The translations under genes were made by a program, and so were the position numbers. The notes beneath the pieces were generated by a model. It saw only the letters and a list, made by a program, of their open reading frames with translations. It was not told the origin of the DNA and ran no database searches. 21,430 bases of DNA, taken from NCBI GenBank assembly GCA_937975735.1, contig CALJUI010000131.1, forward strand, positions 1-21,430. The letters are read 5' to 3'. Below, piece by piece: positions 1 through 7,111 of this stretch (position 1 is the first letter of the stretch; the number at the start of each line of letters is the position of its first letter). This DNA comes from an uncultured Rubrivivax sp. Lineage in GTDB: Bacteria > Pseudomonadota > Gammaproteobacteria > Burkholderiales > Burkholderiaceae_C.

Positions 1-2
1 AC

Positions 3-200
3 ATCTGCCGCATGACGGCCTTCTGCTGCGACAAGCCCGCCTACCTGGCGGCACGGCGCGAACTCGGCGCCGTCTGGCGCCGGCTGATGGGCACGCACTA
101 CCCGGCGATGAGCATGATCTTCGTGTCCGACCTGCTCGACGAGCCGGGCAAGATCGAGCTCGAAGCGACCGCCGTCATTCCTTCGAACGGCCCCGCCTGA
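3..200 (+). CDS. RidA/YjgF-family protein, C-terminal fragment
   Basis: The reading frame is already open at the left edge, so the N-terminus lies outside the window. An internal ATG at 12 is not a credible start. The visible 65 or so residues look like the C-terminal half of a RidA/YjgF (enamine/imine deaminase) subunit: an Arg/Ala-rich helix, a 'HYPAMSMIFV' strand corresponding to the family's 'H.PA.T.V.V' segment, 'LLDEPGKIELEATAV' matching the closing 'L..p..lvEiEavA' strand, then a short tail. RidA proteins are small trimers that clear reactive imines, and many relatives sit in catabolic operons. This is the only plus-strand gene. It converges on badI and their 3' ends overlap by 26 nt, so it belongs to another transcription unit. 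The family call is fairly secure. The substrate is unknown. Confidence 0.72.
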   Translation: MCRMTAFCCDKPAYLAARRELGAVWRRLMGTHYPAMSMIFVSDLLDEPGKIELEATAVIPSNGPA

Positions 201-975
201 GCACACCGCGGAAGTCGGGCTTGCGCTTTTCCTGGAACGCGCGCACGCCCTCGCGCGACTCCTCGGTGTCGTAGTACAGCTTCAGCGCGTACATGCCCAT
301 GCCGGCGATGCCGCTCTGGTGCGCGGTGTCCATGTTGAAGGAGCGCTTCGCAATGGCCAGCGCGGTCGGGCTCTTCTCGATGATCTCGTCGCACCAGCGC
401 TGCACCTCGGCGTCGAGGTGCTCGGGCGCCACGACCACGTTGACCAGGCCCATCGCCAGCGCCTCGGCGGCCGAATAGCGCCGGCACAGGTACCACATCT
501 CGCGCGCCTTCTTCTCGCCGACCACGCGCGCCAGCAGCGCCGTCCCGTAGCCGGGGTCGACCGAGCCGACCTTGGGACCGACCTGCCCGAAGACGGCCTT
601 GTCGGAGGCGATCGTCAGGTCGCAGATCGTGCACAGCACGTTGCCGCCGCCGATCGCGTAGCCCTGCACGCGGGCGATCACGGGCTTGGGCACGTCGCGC
701 AGTGCCGCGTGCAGCTCCTCCATCGGCAGCCCGATCGTGCCGCGCCCGTCGTACTGGCCCTCGTGCGCCGACTGGTCGCCTCCGGTGCAGAAGGCCCGGT
801 CGCCGGCGCCCGCAAGCACGATGACGCCGATCGCGTCGTCGTAGCCGGCGCGGTTGACCGCGTGGATCAGTTCGTCGCAGGTGCGGCCGCGGAAGGCGTT
901 CATGCGCTCGGGCCGGTTGATCGTGATCCAGGCCGCGCCTTCGCGCACGTCGTAGAGGATGTCTTCGTAGTCCAT
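175..975 (-). CDS. badI: 2-ketocyclohexanecarboxyl-CoA hydrolase (BadI)
   Basis: A crotonase-fold protein of 266 residues, close to the 260 or so of Rhodopseudomonas palustris BadI, which it resembles along its whole length as I recall that sequence. BadI opens the ring of 2-ketocyclohexanecarboxyl-CoA hydrolytically to give pimelyl-CoA. Visible features are 'FCTGGDQS' (residues 62-69), the oxyanion-hole segment 'GYAIGGGN' (105-112), 'GSVDPGYG' (137-144), whose Asp140 corresponds to the catalytic Asp of MenB-type enzymes, and the 'YYDTEES' block near 234-240. These mark a MenB/BadI-type retro-Dieckmann hydrolase rather than a plain enoyl-CoA hydratase. The ATG at 975 is chosen because the known protein begins at the equivalent residue and GGAG lies 9 nt upstream. 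An in-frame GTG at 1023 overlaps the livF stop and would add 16 unconserved residues. It is the last gene of the minus-strand array. Confidence 0.88.
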   Translation of the reverse strand: MDYEDILYDVREGAAWITINRPERMNAFRGRTCDELIHAVNRAGYDDAIGVIVLAGAGDRAFCTGGDQSAHEGQYDGRGTIGLPMEELHAALRDVPKPVIARVQGYAIGGGNVLCTICDLTIASDKAVFGQVGPKVGSVDPGYGTALLARVVGEKKAREMWYLCRRYSAAEALAMGLVNVVVAPEHLDAEVQRWCDEIIEKSPTALAIAKRSFNMDTAHQSGIAGMGMYALKLYYDTEESREGVRAFQEKRKPDFRGVLRRGRSKE

Positions 976-984
976 TCGCGGGTT

Positions 985-988
985 CTCC
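985..988 (-). promoter_or_regulatory. Ribosome binding site deciding the badI start
   Basis: GGAG on the minus strand, 9 nt before the ATG at 975. The upstream GTG candidate at 1023 has no comparable purine-rich site. This favours the shorter BadI. Confidence 0.5.
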
Positions 989-1019
989 ATTCGGGGGGTG
1001 GTGGTCACGATCGTCGCTG

Positions 1020-1727
1020 TCACAGACCCAGGCAGTCGGTCAGCTGCGCGCTGCCGCGCAGCTCGGTCGCGCTGCCGCTGAGCACCACCTTGCCCTTCTG
1101 CAGCACGACGGCGCGATCGGCATGTTCGAGCACCTTCCGGTAGTTGCGATCGACGATCAGCGTGGCGATGCCGCTGTCGCGGATCCGGCCGATCACCTGC
1201 CAGCTGTGGGCGACGATCTTCGGCGCCAGGCCCTCGGTCGCCTCGTCGAGGATCAGCAGCTCCGGATGCGTCATCAACGCGCGGCCGATCGCCAGCATCT
1301 GCTGCTCGCCGCCGGACAGCTGGCTGCCCAGGTGCCGCAGGCGTTCGGCCAGACGCGGAAACGCCTCGAGCACCCTGGCGAGCGTCCAGTCGTCGCGGCC
1401 GTCGCGGCCGCGGCGGGCGGCCATCAGCAGGTTCTCGCGCACGCTCAGGTTGCCGAACACGCCGCGCCCTTCGGGCACGTAGGCCACGCCGATCCGCGCC
1501 ACTTCGTGTGGTCGTGCACCGGACAGGTCCTGCCCGAAGAACTGGATCTGGCCGTCACGCTGCGTGACGTGGCCGAGCAGGGTCCGGATCAGGGTGCTCT
1601 TGCCCATGCCGTTGCGCCCCAGCAGCCCCACGGTCTCGCCGCGGCCGATCTTCAGGTCGACGCCGCGCAGCACGTGGCTGGAGCCGTACCAGGCGTGGAT
1701 CCCGCGGGCGTCGAGGATGGGGTCCAT
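1020..1727 (-). CDS. livF: ABC transporter ATPase, LivF type (aromatic/branched-chain acid importer)
   Basis: A 235-residue nucleotide-binding subunit of a HAAT-family (branched-chain amino acid type) importer. Walker A is GRNGMGKST (37-45), followed by the Q-loop region, an 'YVPEGRGVF' strand typical of LivF (83-91), signature LSGGEQQ (137-143) and Walker B LLILDEATEG (157-166). After Walker B, LivF proteins usually have 'LVEQN'. Here it reads 'IVDRN' (191-195), a small deviation at the switch region. It sits directly behind livG with a 1-nt gap. Its stop codon lies just before badI, overlapping only the longer alternative badI start. Adjacency to badI and to the aryl-CoA genes suggests that the imported substrate is an aromatic or alicyclic carboxylate, as proposed for the hba-linked transporter of R. 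palustris. The substrate is inferred. Confidence 0.88.
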   Translation of the reverse strand: MDPILDARGIHAWYGSSHVLRGVDLKIGRGETVGLLGRNGMGKSTLIRTLLGHVTQRDGQIQFFGQDLSGARPHEVARIGVAYVPEGRGVFGNLSVRENLLMAARRGRDGRDDWTLARVLEAFPRLAERLRHLGSQLSGGEQQMLAIGRALMTHPELLILDEATEGLAPKIVAHSWQVIGRIRDSGIATLIVDRNYRKVLEHADRAVVLQKGKVVLSGSATELRGSAQLTDCLGL

Positions 1728-1728
1728 C

Positions 1729-2487
1729 TCAGGCCCCGCCCACGCCGAGGTAGGCGTCCTGGACCTCGGGGTTCGCGCGCACGGCCTCCGGCAGATCGCT
1801 GGCGATGACCGTGCCGTCGACCATCACCGTGATGCGGTCGGCGATGCGGAACACCGCGTCCATGTCGTGCTCGACGAGCAGGATGGCGTGCTCGGCCCGC
1901 AGGCCGGACAGCAGGTCGAGCATCCCTTCCGACTCCTCGGCGCCCATGCCGGCCAGCGGCTCGTCGAGCAGCAACACCTGCGGCCCGGTGGCCAGGCACA
2001 TCGCGATCTCGAGCTGGCGACGCTGCCCGTGAGACAACATCCCGGCCGGCCGCTCCATGCAGTCGGCCAGGCCGACCTGCGCCGCCACCTCGTGCGCGCG
2101 CTGCACGCTGGCCGTGTGACGCTGCGCATCGCGCCACCACGACCAGGGCGACTGTGCGCGCGCCTGCGCCGCGAGGCGGCAGTTCTCGAGCACGCTGAAG
2201 CTCGGGAAGATCGTGCTGATCTGGTAGGTCCGGCCGAGGCCGGCCCGCGCACGCCGCGGCTGGGGCCAATCCGTCACGTCCTGGCCGAGCAACTCGATGC
2301 GGCCCGCGCTGGGCGGGAACTCGCCGGCGAGGATGTTGACCAGCGTCGACTTGCCCGCTCCGTTGGTGCCGATCACCGCATGCACGCTGCCGCGCACCAG
2401 GTCGATCGACGCACCGGCCACGGCCACCAGCCCGCCCCAGCGATGGCTGAGGTCGCGGCCACGCAGCAGGACCTCAGGGGCGCTCAC
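1729..2487 (-). CDS. livG: ABC transporter ATPase, LivG type
   Basis: The second ATPase of the importer, 252 residues. Walker A is GTNGAGKST (40-48). The segment 'GLGRTYQISTIFPSFSVLEN' (83-102) is the LivG-specific Q-loop region. The signature is LSHGQRRQLE (151-160), with the common Ser-His-Gly-Gln variant. Walker B is VLLLDEP (171-177) and the switch histidine is His207 in 'LLVEHDMD'. The C-terminal 'NPEVQDAYLG' is the usual LivG ending. Its start overlaps the livM stop by 14 nt and its stop is 1 nt from livF, so the pair is translated together. LivG and LivF form a heterodimer on the cytoplasmic face beneath LivH and LivM. Confidence 0.9.
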   Translation of the reverse strand: MSAPEVLLRGRDLSHRWGGLVAVAGASIDLVRGSVHAVIGTNGAGKSTLVNILAGEFPPSAGRIELLGQDVTDWPQPRRARAGLGRTYQISTIFPSFSVLENCRLAAQARAQSPWSWWRDAQRHTASVQRAHEVAAQVGLADCMERPAGMLSHGQRRQLEIAMCLATGPQVLLLDEPLAGMGAEESEGMLDLLSGLRAEHAILLVEHDMDAVFRIADRITVMVDGTVIASDLPEAVRANPEVQDAYLGVGGA

Positions 2488-3484
2488 GGCGTTGTCCCGG
2501 CTTGGTCCGGCCCAGCAGCCGGTGGCGCCATTGCCCCGGCACGCCCACCAGCCCGGACGGCATCAGCGCCACGCTGGCGATGATGGTCAGCCCCAGACCG
2601 AGGTGCCAGTGGCGGGCGTAGTGGCCGAAGATCGCCTCGGCGCGGAAGAACTCCTGCAGCAGCGCAAACGCGAAGGCGCCGACGAGCGCACCGCGAAGAT
2701 GGCCCAGGCCGCCGAGGATGATCATGATCAGCACCGCGCCCGACTGATGCCAGCTCAGCAGTTCGGGGTTGACGTAGCCGTCCATGACCGCGAACAGGAA
2801 GCCCGCCAGACCGGCGATCGCGCCGGAGATCGCGAACGCCGCCAGCTTGTACGGGTAGGTCGAGAAGCCGGTGGCCCGCATGCGACGCTCGTTGACGCGG
2901 ATGCCCGCCAGGGCATGGCCGAAGTTCGAGCGCAGCAGCAGCGCGAGGAACACGAACACCGCCAGCAGGCTGGTCCAGGTCACGGCATACAGCACCAGTG
3001 GCGCGTCCAGGTCGAGCCAGTCGCCGAGCACCGGCTTGACGTACAGGTAGATGCCGTCGGTGCCGCCGCCCAGCGGCGTGTCGTGGATCACGTAGTAGGC
3101 CATCTGCGCGAAGGCCAGCGTCACCATGATGAAGTAGACGCCGCGCGTGCGCAGCGACAGCGCGCCGACGATCAGCGCGTAGGCGGCTGCGAGCGCCACG
3201 CAGGCCGGCAGCAGCCACAGCAGCGACGGCGCCGCGTTCTGCGGCGACAGCAACACCACCGCATAGGCACCGATGCCGAAGAAGGCGGCCTGCCCGAAGC
3301 ACACCAGGCCGGTGGTGCCGACCAGCAGTTCGAGGCTGAGCGCCAGCACCGCGAAGATCATGATCTTGGTCACCAGGCTGATGCCGAACGGGCCGCCGAC
3401 CATCGGGAACAGCGCCAGTGCGACGAAGCACAGGGCCACGAAGAGCCTGGCGGACAGGGGCTTGCCGGCCGCGCTCATGCTCAT
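2474..3484 (-). CDS. livM: ABC transporter permease, LivM type
   Basis: A polytopic inner-membrane permease of 336 residues. It shows about ten hydrophobic segments and the LivM/LivH landmark 'LVGTTGLVCFGQAAFFGIGAY' early in the protein (about 54-74). The cytoplasmic coupling loop is 'GHALAGIRVNERRMRATGF', where it contacts an ATPase. The start is the ATG at 3484, whose ATGA overlaps the livH stop. The frame stays open much further upstream, to 3898, but that part is Arg-rich shadow of livH. A second Met two codons later (3478) is also possible. The C-terminus ends in a basic tail. It pairs with LivH to form the substrate channel. Confidence 0.88.
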   Translation of the reverse strand: MSMSAAGKPLSARLFVALCFVALALFPMVGGPFGISLVTKIMIFAVLALSLELLVGTTGLVCFGQAAFFGIGAYAVVLLSPQNAAPSLLWLLPACVALAAAYALIVGALSLRTRGVYFIMVTLAFAQMAYYVIHDTPLGGGTDGIYLYVKPVLGDWLDLDAPLVLYAVTWTSLLAVFVFLALLLRSNFGHALAGIRVNERRMRATGFSTYPYKLAAFAISGAIAGLAGFLFAVMDGYVNPELLSWHQSGAVLIMIILGGLGHLRGALVGAFAFALLQEFFRAEAIFGHYARHWHLGLGLTIIASVALMPSGLVGVPGQWRHRLLGRTKPGQRRERP

Positions 3485-4362
3485 GCGGCCCTGAACAGGC
3501 CGTCCGGCTTCCACAGCAGGATCAGCGCCATCATCACGTAGACCAGCACGCCGGCGGCCTGCGGCAGCAGGACCTTGCCGAAGGTGTCGACGATGCCGAT
3601 CAGCAGCGCGGCGAGCATCGCGCCGCGGATCGAGCCGATGCCGCCGATGACGACGACGACGAAGCAGATGATCAGCACCGAGTTGCCCATGCCCGGGTAG
3701 ACCGAGGACACCGGCGCGGCGACCATGCCGGCCAGCACCGCGATCGCGACGCCGGCGGCGAAGACGACGCGGTAGAGGAACTTGATGTCGATGCCCAGCG
3801 ACTGCACCATCTCGCGGTTGTTCGCGCCGGCGCGGATCATCATGCCCAGCCGCGTGCGGCTCAGCACCACGTACATCGCCAGCGCCAGCAGCAGGCACAC
3901 GGCCGAGATGAAGAGCCGGTACACGGGGTAGGTCAGCAGTTCGCCCAGGGGCAGGCTGCCGGCCAGGATCTCCGGCACCGCCACGCCGTGCACGTCGTCC
4001 CCCACCAGCAGGCTGCGCAATTCTTCGAAGACGAGGATCAGGCCGTAGGTCATCAGCACCTGCTGCAGATGCTCACGCTCGTAGAGGTAGCTGAAGAAGG
4101 CCCACTCCAGCGCATAGCCCAGCAGCACCGCGAGGACCAGGCCGACGAGCAGCGTCGCGAAGAAGCCGCCGCCGAAGGCCGCCTCGACGATCGGCGCGAG
4201 CGCGTAGGCCATGTACGCGCCGATCATGTAGAAGCTGCCGTGCGCCAGGTTGATGACGCCCATGATTCCGAAGATCAGCGTCAGCCCGGAGGCGACGAGG
4301 AACAGCAGCAGCCCGTACTGCAACGCGTTCAGGCACTGGATCAGGAACGTCGCGAAGTCCAT
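3481..4362 (-). CDS. livH: ABC transporter permease, LivH type
   Basis: An inner-membrane permease of 293 residues with the LivH signature near its N-terminus, 'GLTLIFGIMGVINLAHGSFYM', and a later coupling loop 'GMMIRAGANNREMVQSLGID'. It has about eight hydrophobic segments. The start is set at the ATG at 4362 ('MDFATFLIQ'), where the hydrophobic N-terminus typical of LivH begins. The frame extends 23 residues upstream to 4431, but that stretch runs through an intergenic hairpin and is not conserved-looking. No good Shine-Dalgarno precedes 4362. The stop overlaps the livM start (ATGA). The 81-nt gap upstream separates it from the binding-protein gene. Confidence 0.87.
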   Translation of the reverse strand: MDFATFLIQCLNALQYGLLLFLVASGLTLIFGIMGVINLAHGSFYMIGAYMAYALAPIVEAAFGGGFFATLLVGLVLAVLLGYALEWAFFSYLYEREHLQQVLMTYGLILVFEELRSLLVGDDVHGVAVPEILAGSLPLGELLTYPVYRLFISAVCLLLALAMYVVLSRTRLGMMIRAGANNREMVQSLGIDIKFLYRVVFAAGVAIAVLAGMVAAPVSSVYPGMGNSVLIICFVVVVIGGIGSIRGAMLAALLIGIVDTFGKVLLPQAAGVLVYVMMALILLWKPDGLFRAA

Positions 4363-4388
4363 GGCGGGCCCGGTTCGGGTGATGGAAG

Positions 4389-4422
4389 GGCTCCGTGCTC
4401 GGGCGTCCCCCGAGGCGGAGCC
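4389..4422 (-). promoter_or_regulatory. Intercistronic hairpin between binding-protein and permease genes
   Basis: A GC-rich stem-loop: 7-bp outer arms at 4389-4395 and 4416-4422, a small bulge, 6-bp inner arms at 4398-4403 and 4409-4414, and a 5-nt loop. No U-run follows in the direction of transcription. It is therefore more likely an mRNA-stabilising or processing element, or a weak attenuator, than a full terminator. It lies exactly between the binding-protein gene and livH. Such hairpins often let the binding protein be made in excess over the membrane subunits. Confidence 0.55.
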
Positions 4423-4443
4423 TCGTCGCACCCCGGGAGACGA

Positions 4444-5613
4444 CTACATCCTGCAGCCGCGCCCAGGATCGGCGAGCGCCTTGCTGGCCACCTCGACCAC
4501 CTTGTTCTCCTTGTTGGCGACCTGACGCAGGTAGATGTCCTGCACCGGGTTGTGCGACGCGGACAGCTTGAAGCGTCCGCGCGGGCTGTCGATCGTGGCC
4601 TTGCGGATGGCGGCCGTGAACTCGGCCTTGCGGTTCAGATCGCCCTTCACGGCCGTCAACCCGATGCCGAGCATCTGGGCCGCGTCGTAGCCCTGCACCG
4701 CATAGACGTCGGGCTGCTGCTTGTAGGCCCTGACGTAGGCAAGGCGGAAGGCCTGGTCGCGCGGCGTGCCCAGGCTGTCCGCGTAGTGCAGCGTCGTCAT
4801 CAGGCCCTCGGCATCGGCCCCTTGCGCCTCGAGCGTGCCGTCGGTGAGGAAGCCGGCGCCGTACAGCGGGATCGCCTGCTTGAGCCCGGCCGCCGCGTAG
4901 TCCTTGACGAACTTGACGGCACCGCCGCCGGCGAAGAACGTGTACACGACGTCGGGCTTGATGGCCGCGATCTCGGTCAGCAGCGCCTGGAACTCGACGT
5001 TCGGGAACGGCACCGCCAGCGCCTTGACGACCGACCCGCCGCCTTTTTCGAACGCCTCCTTGAAGCCGCCGACCGATTCGTCGCCGGCGGCGTACTTCCA
5101 GGTGATCGTGACCGCCGTCTTGTGACCCTTGCGCGCGGCCACCTCGCCCATCGCGTAGCCCGGCTGCCAGTTCGAGAACGAACTGCGGAAGATGTTCGGC
5201 GCGCACATCGGCCCGGTGACCGCATCGGCACCGGCATTGGGCACGATCAGCCAGGTGCCGGTGTCCTTGGCGACCTTGGCCATGGCCATCGCCACGCCGG
5301 AGTGCACCGTGCCGACGAGCACGTCGACGTTGTCGCGCTTGACCAGCTTGTTGACGTTGTCGGTCGCCTTGGCCGGGTTCGACTCGTCGTCGACGCTGAC
5401 GAAATCGATCTCGCGCCCGCCGAGCTTGCCGCCCTGCTCGGCGACGTAGAGCTTGAAGCCGTTCTCGATCGCGGTGCCGAGGGCCGCGAAGGTGCCGGTG
5501 GCCGGCAGCATCAGTCCGACCTTGACCTTGGCCTGCTGTGCCCACGCGGCGGGCGCGGCCGCCCAGGCCAGCGAGGCGGCGACGGTGACGAGGGCACATC
5601 GGAACGTTGTCAT
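4444..5613 (-). CDS. Periplasmic substrate-binding protein of the HAAT-family ABC importer
   Basis: A 389-residue type-I periplasmic binding protein (Peripla_BP_6 / LivK-like). It opens with a Sec signal peptide of about 25 residues (hydrophobic core followed by 'APAAWA', cleavage before 'QQAKVKVG'). There is no lipobox cysteine, so it should be soluble in the periplasm. The mature part starts with the family's 'VKVGLMLPATGTFAALG' strand and binding loop. Further landmarks are 'DVLVGTVHSGVA' and 'YAVQGYDAAQML'. A good Shine-Dalgarno (AGGAG) lies 7 nt before the ATG at 5613. Relatives in aromatic clusters bind benzoate-type or phenylacetate-type acids, and the neighbourhood supports an aromatic or alicyclic carboxylate ligand. 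The ligand cannot be read from sequence. The gene is 58 nt downstream of the NnrS-like gene with no clear promoter between, so it may be co-transcribed with it. Confidence 0.87.
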   Translation of the reverse strand: MTTFRCALVTVAASLAWAAAPAAWAQQAKVKVGLMLPATGTFAALGTAIENGFKLYVAEQGGKLGGREIDFVSVDDESNPAKATDNVNKLVKRDNVDVLVGTVHSGVAMAMAKVAKDTGTWLIVPNAGADAVTGPMCAPNIFRSSFSNWQPGYAMGEVAARKGHKTAVTITWKYAAGDESVGGFKEAFEKGGGSVVKALAVPFPNVEFQALLTEIAAIKPDVVYTFFAGGGAVKFVKDYAAAGLKQAIPLYGAGFLTDGTLEAQGADAEGLMTTLHYADSLGTPRDQAFRLAYVRAYKQQPDVYAVQGYDAAQMLGIGLTAVKGDLNRKAEFTAAIRKATIDSPRGRFKLSASHNPVQDIYLRQVANKENKVVEVASKALADPGRGCRM

Positions 5614-5671
5614 GGCTTGTCTCCTGCAGCGTGTCGAAGGGGGTGACGGAAGTGCGGTTGAGCGCTCCCGT

Positions 5672-6784
5672 TCAGCGGCGTCGTGCCACGGCGCTGGCCG
5701 TGCCGACGATGAAGGCGGCGAGCGCGAGCACGTTCAGTGCCCCGCCCAGCCGGACGAATTCGAACTGCCCCGCCGCGGACCCGGCCAGGCGCAGCGCCAG
5801 CGACGCATGCAGCATCAGCAACGCGACGTAGAAGCTCGGGTGGTACGGCACGGCCACCCGCACGACGGCGGGGAAGATGATGGGCGCGTGGCCGAAGACC
5901 ATCGAGAACACGAAGCCCAGACCCAGCGCATGCAGCGCCGCTTCGTAACCGGCGCTGCCGGGCTGCAGGCCGCCTGCCGCCAGGATGATCGACGCGCCGA
6001 TCGCCAGCCATGCGTAGCCCGAGAGCAGGCACACCGCGATGAAGCGGGTCAGGCCCTGGCTGCGCACGGTCCGCCGCGCGATGTCGTGCTTGAGCAGCCA
6101 CAGGGCCAGCAAGAGCAGGCCACCGCCGAACACCGGTGCACCCCACGCGGTCCGGCTGCCGAGCATGCCGGCCAGCACCAATCCCAGCACGACCACGAAC
6201 GCACGGCCCGCCATCGCCGTGCGCGGCTGCAGGCGCGACAGCTCGAGTCGTTCGCCGGCGATGGTGAGGATCAGGAAGCCGAACCACCAGGGCACGATCT
6301 CGTGCACTGGCCAGCCCAGCAGCCAGGCCAGGTTGCCGACCACCCAGCACGCGGCACCGACCACCAGGACCGCGGTGAACGACGCCGGCTGGCGTCGCCA
6401 GAGCGCCACGCTCGCCGACAGCAGCACGGCGCTGCCGGCCAGGAAGCAGCCCGCCGCGGGGCCGGCCTGCCCGGCCACCGCCGAGAGGCTCCCCGCCCCG
6501 GCGAGCAAGGCGCCGCCGTGGGCCCAGCCGCGTGCGAGGGCGACAGCCCGCTCGAGCGATCTCACGACCACGAAGAAGCCGCAGATCATCAGCGGCCCGT
6601 GCAGCGCGGCCGCCGAGGCCATCCAGTCCGGTACGGCCCAACCGAGCCGTGCCAGGCCTGCGCCCGAGCCCGCCGCCAGGCCGACGAAGCCCAGCATCAG
6701 CAGCGGCACGCGCCAGCGCGGAGGCCAGCCGCCGGTGGCGGCAGCGTGCGCCGCCTGCGCGGACCGGGGCGTCGAGTTCGTCAT
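5672..6784 (-). CDS. Polytopic membrane protein, NnrS / heme-copper subunit I-like
   Basis: A 370-residue integral membrane protein with about eleven or twelve hydrophobic helices. Several histidines sit in or near helices: His62 in 'LHGPLMICGFF', His161, His285 in 'LHALGLGFVFSMVFGH', His299 and His315. The pattern of a helix beginning 'HAL.LGF' with a second His about 14 residues on recalls NnrS (a heme- and copper-containing membrane protein tied to nitric-oxide metabolism) and the subunit I fold of heme-copper oxidases. I cannot confirm the family without a profile search. The start ATG at 6784 follows GAGG about 10 nt upstream and lies 12 nt past the DUF59 stop. Its place behind hemerythrin and DUF59 genes supports a nitric-oxide or respiratory stress role. 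The biochemical activity is unknown. Confidence 0.6.
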   Translation of the reverse strand: MTNSTPRSAQAAHAAATGGWPPRWRVPLLMLGFVGLAAGSGAGLARLGWAVPDWMASAAALHGPLMICGFFVVVRSLERAVALARGWAHGGALLAGAGSLSAVAGQAGPAAGCFLAGSAVLLSASVALWRRQPASFTAVLVVGAACWVVGNLAWLLGWPVHEIVPWWFGFLILTIAGERLELSRLQPRTAMAGRAFVVVLGLVLAGMLGSRTAWGAPVFGGGLLLLALWLLKHDIARRTVRSQGLTRFIAVCLLSGYAWLAIGASIILAAGGLQPGSAGYEAALHALGLGFVFSMVFGHAPIIFPAVVRVAVPYHPSFYVALLMLHASLALRLAGSAAGQFEFVRLGGALNVLALAAFIVGTASAVARRR

Positions 6785-6796
6785 CGCTGCCGCACC

Positions 6797-7111
6797 TCAC
6801 GCCGGCCAGCCGAAGTGGTCGCGCGCCACGCCTGTCATCATCGACGGCGTCCAGAAGGGCTCCCAAACCAGCTGCACCCGCACCGGCAGTCCGGCCGGCA
6901 CCACCGCCTCGACCGCCTGGCGCGACTGCTCGACCAGCAGATCGGCGACCGGACACGCCGGCGTCGTCATCGTCATCTCGATGTCGATGCCGTGCTCGGC
7001 CACCGCCACGGTGTAGACGAGCCCGAGGTCGACGATGTTCATGCCCGCCTCGGGGTCGTCCACCTCGCGCAGCGCGTCCCAGATGCGGGCCTCGTCGGGC
7101 AGCGCCGTCAC
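6797..7111 (-). CDS. DUF59/MIP18-family Fe-S assembly protein (PaaD/SufT-like)
   Basis: A single-domain protein of 104 residues. It has the DUF59 N-terminal signature 'VDDPEAGMNIVDLGLVY' (17-33), the central strand followed by 'TPACP' with the conserved Cys53, and a closing 'WEPFWTPSMMT' (83-93) like the 'W.P.W....ms' end of PaaD/MIP18 proteins. The family assists late Fe-S cluster insertion into target proteins. The start overlaps the acetyltransferase stop by ATGA, so the two are translationally coupled. The context offers targets: hemerythrin-type metal proteins and the many Fe-S subunits encoded upstream. Which client it serves is inference. A role in repairing clusters damaged by nitric oxide would fit the neighbours. 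Confidence 0.82.
   Translation of the reverse strand: MTALPDEARIWDALREVDDPEAGMNIVDLGLVYTVAVAEHGIDIEMTMTTPACPVADLLVEQSRQAVEAVVPAGLPVRVQLVWEPFWTPSMMTGVARDHFGWPA

Noticed and set aside
917..930. FNR-like sequence TTGAT-N4-ATCCA
   Set aside because: It matches 9 of 10 consensus positions but lies inside badI, encoding its conserved 'ITINRPE' segment, with no gene start in range. It shows that such matches can arise by chance, so the 8691 box also needs testing.
2474..3898. Longer livM reading frame starting at 3898
   Set aside because: The extra 138 residues are Arg-rich shadow of livH. The ATGA overlap at 3484 and the LivM N-terminus fix the shorter gene.
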